From Lysobacterales bacterium CG_4_10_14_3_um_filter_64_11 (GTDB lineage Bacteria; Pseudomonadota; Gammaproteobacteria; Xanthomonadales; Xanthomonadaceae), in assembly GCA_002782905.1 (NCBI GenBank), contig PFJA01000101.1, positions 1 through 14,489 on the forward strand: a DNA stretch of 14,489 bases, given 5' to 3'. A program made the position numbers and the translations under genes. This document shows positions 12,659 to 14,489 of the stretch, piece after piece; position 1 is the first letter of the stretch, and every line of letters starts with the position of its first letter. A model generated the notes under the pieces. That model was not told the DNA's origin. It did not search any database and saw nothing but the letters and a program-made list of their open reading frames with translations.

Positions 12659-14489
12659 ATGCCGCCGTTGTTCCGCTTCGCGCTTGGCGCACTGATCGTT
12701 TTGTTGGTCTCCGTGCAACTGCGTGCGGAACCGCGACTGCAGCCGGTGATCGATGCCGGTGGCGCAGTCGTCGAGCCGGTTGCCCTCGGCAATCTGGTTT
12801 ACATCGCCAGCGGCGCTCAGTTGCAGGTTCACGATTACAGCGATCCTGCCGAGCCGAAGCTGAGCTATCGCACCGTGCGACAGCCCACGCCGGGACGGAT
12901 CGTCGGCATTGCGCGACGGGATCACCGCCTCTTTGTTGCCTGGAATACCGTGCAAACGACGTCGGGCGTATGGATCTACGATATTGCCGAACCCACCCGT
13001 CCAGCCAAGGCCGGGGAACTGGAAATTTCCGACACCCGATTTGGCGCGATCTTGCAGTCGATCGCGATCGTTGGCGACTACCTTTACGCGCTCGACGCCG
13101 AGGCCGGTTTGCGGGTGGCGCACATTACCGACGATGGCGCGCCATCCTCGCTTGATCGTGCCGTTGCTGCGGATTCGTTTCCCGGCATTGCCATGCTTCA
13201 CTCCAACGGCACGCATTTGATCGGTAGCGGCTTTGGCTTTTTGCCGCAATTTTCGCTCGTCAGCTTTGATCTGACGCAACCTGAACGGCCGAGCGTTGGC
13301 GATGCCCGCTCGACCGATCCGGGCCAGTTTCGGCTTGTGGGCGACGGCAATCTGGGGCTGCTGATCGCCGAGTCGTATACCCTGATCGATATCTCCGATC
13401 CGCTGAAAATCGTCGAGCGCGGCCGGTTTGCTCCTGCGCCTGATGCGTTTGACGGTGTGCTGATTGGCTCGGTGGTGCATGTCATCGATGGATCGAGCAT
13501 GTCGTTCTGGGACGCCACCGATCCGGACCACCCGGTTCCGGCAACGACTGGCGCCATTCCACTCGCAGGCTTGCAGGCGGCCCTTGTCACTGGCTTCGGG
13601 GCGTTGCTCATCGATCGGGCCGATCAGATCGTGGCGCTCGACCTTGGCATCCCACTTGCTCCCGTTGTTGCCAGCACTACCGCCCTGCTGGCCGGCACCA
13701 ACCCCAGTGATATCGGGTTCTTCGCAGAGACACCGTTGATGCTGCACCAAAGCCGAGGGCTTGGCGTGCATGCGCCAACCACCTACGCCGAGACTGCGCG
13801 ACTGCCCGACAGCAGCAATCCGATTGGCATCGGCCAATCCTTCGAGCGTATCGAACTGCGTGATGAGGTGGCGGTAATGATCAACTGGTCGGAAGGCATC
13901 AGCCTCGCCGATGTCTCCGATCCCTCACGTCCGCTGGCGCGTGGGCGTGTGCAATTCCCCTTTCTCGCCACGCTGGCGCTGAAGGGCGATTATGCCTTCG
14001 CCGGCAAGGTCACCAATGGTGGCGAACTGGCTGTCTTCGATATCGCTGATCCGGGCAACCCACAATTGATCAACCGCGTTGCAACGTCGCAAACGTTCGA
14101 CCTGGCGATTCGCGGAGATCTGCTGTACAGCGCCGAAGGCAGTTCCGGTGGTGAAGGTGGTCTGTGGATATTCGATGTCAGCAATCCTGGGCAGCCATTC
14201 GTGCTCGCGAAGCTGACCGGCATCTGCGACGACGCCCGTGGCATCGACGTGGATGCCGAGCGCGCCCTGGCGATGCTTGCGTGTGGCTCTGATGGCCGCC
14301 TGCTCATCATTGATGTCAGCAATCCCACGCAGCCGCAGTTGTTGTCCGATTACGCCTCATCGCCGGACTTCAATATTGCCAGCTCGGTTCGACTGAGCGG
14401 TTCCTACGCGCTGTTCGGCCATGACCTCGGGCTCGACCTCGTTGATCTTCGCAATCCACGCACTCCCGTGCGGCTCGATCGGCAAACGA
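12659..14489 (+). CDS. Secreted LVIVD-repeat beta-propeller protein (3' end outside window)
   Basis: The frame is open for 610 codons from ATG 12659 to the window edge with no stop. AGGA lies seven bases before the ATG. The N-terminus is a signal peptide (MPPLFRFALGALIVLLVSVQLRA, likely cleavage before EP at about residue 24), so the protein is exported to the periplasm or beyond. The body consists of repeats of the LVIVD type, each with a 'hhDhs(D/N)Pxxp' core: IYDIAEPTRP (106-115), LIDISDP (242-248), FWDATDPDHP (283-292), LADVSDPSRP (416-425), VFDIADPGNP (459-468), IFDVSNPGQP (504-513), IIDVSNPTQP (550-559) and LVDLRNPRTP (594-603). Spacing of about 40-45 residues in the second half fits propeller blades. 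Function is unknown; such proteins are often cell-surface or secreted. Whether the neighbouring T2SS exports it is only a guess. Confidence 0.87.
   Translation, partial: MPPLFRFALGALIVLLVSVQLRAEPRLQPVIDAGGAVVEPVALGNLVYIASGAQLQVHDYSDPAEPKLSYRTVRQPTPGRIVGIARRDHRLFVAWNTVQTTSGVWIYDIAEPTRPAKAGELEISDTRFGAILQSIAIVGDYLYALDAEAGLRVAHITDDGAPSSLDRAVAADSFPGIAMLHSNGTHLIGSGFGFLPQFSLVSFDLTQPERPSVGDARSTDPGQFRLVGDGNLGLLIAESYTLIDISDPLKIVERGRFAPAPDAFDGVLIGSVVHVIDGSSMSFWDATDPDHPVPATTGAIPLAGLQAALVTGFGALLIDRADQIVALDLGIPLAPVVASTTALLAGTNPSDIGFFAETPLMLHQSRGLGVHAPTTYAETARLPDSSNPIGIGQSFERIELRDEVAVMINWSEGISLADVSDPSRPLARGRVQFPFLATLALKGDYAFAGKVTNGGELAVFDIADPGNPQLINRVATSQTFDLAIRGDLLYSAEGSSGGEGGLWIFDVSNPGQPFVLAKLTGICDDARGIDVDAERALAMLACGSDGRLLIIDVSNPTQPQLLSDYASSPDFNIASSVRLSGSYALFGHDLGLDLVDLRNPRTPVRLDRQT

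Noticed and set aside
12524..13837. A 437-codon open frame on the minus strand opposite the LVIVD gene
   Set aside because: The plus-strand frame has a signal peptide, a ribosome binding site and eight family repeats; the antisense product is rich in Arg/Gln/Asp with no recognisable motif. It is a shadow of GC-rich codon structure.
1..14489. tRNA, rRNA, insertion-sequence transposases, integrases, toxin-antitoxin or phage-defence genes
   Set aside because: I looked for these on both strands and saw no supporting motifs or conserved RNA segments.

Overview
The window is a GC-rich chromosomal segment of a gammaproteobacterium, most likely of the Xanthomonadales (Lysobacterales). The main evidence is a type II secretion system (T2SS) cluster in the order F-G-H-I-J-K-L-M-N-D, which is the xps order of Xanthomonas and differs from the C-D-E-F-G order of enterics and Pseudomonas. 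The N gene is an XpsN-type GspC homologue without a PDZ domain, and the secretin is a lipoprotein like XpsD.

Layout, left to right. The N-terminus of an ABC exporter ATPase (1-105, minus) runs off the left edge. A 233-bp spacer with short repeats separates it from an ABC-2 type polysaccharide-export permease (339-1136, minus). The permease starts only 19 bp after the secretin gene gspD. The T2SS cluster occupies 1156-10402, all on the minus strand, so transcription runs right to left: gspF, gspG, gspH, gspI, gspJ, gspK, gspL, gspM, gspN(C), gspD. From gspH to gspN every junction is a 1-4 bp stop/start overlap, so these genes are probably translationally coupled. The two looser junctions, F-G and G-H, both carry inverted repeats. 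No gspE ATPase gene is present; upstream of gspF there is instead a 327-bp intergenic region and a divergent small conserved gene (10730-11104, plus).

Right of this, a REP/MITE-like inverted repeat (11114-11197) lies between that small gene and a convergent zinc-dependent YahK/CAD-type alcohol dehydrogenase (11268-12317, minus). A 341-bp divergent promoter region follows. The last gene is a secreted LVIVD-repeat beta-propeller protein (12659 to the right edge, plus), open at its 3' end.

How the genes work together: GspG is the major pseudopilin. GspH, I, J and K form the pseudopilus tip. GspF, L, M and the GspC-like N protein form the inner-membrane platform. GspD is the outer-membrane secretin. 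The missing GspE motor and the prepilin peptidase GspO must be encoded elsewhere for the machine to work. The exporter pair at the left end probably moves a polysaccharide across the inner membrane and may be cotranscribed with the T2SS.

I did not find a clearly new multi-gene system. The most interesting points are a 21-bp (20/21) inverted repeat that would bury the gspG ribosome binding site and start codon, an unusually large GspI, a composition break inside gspD, and the absence of gspE.
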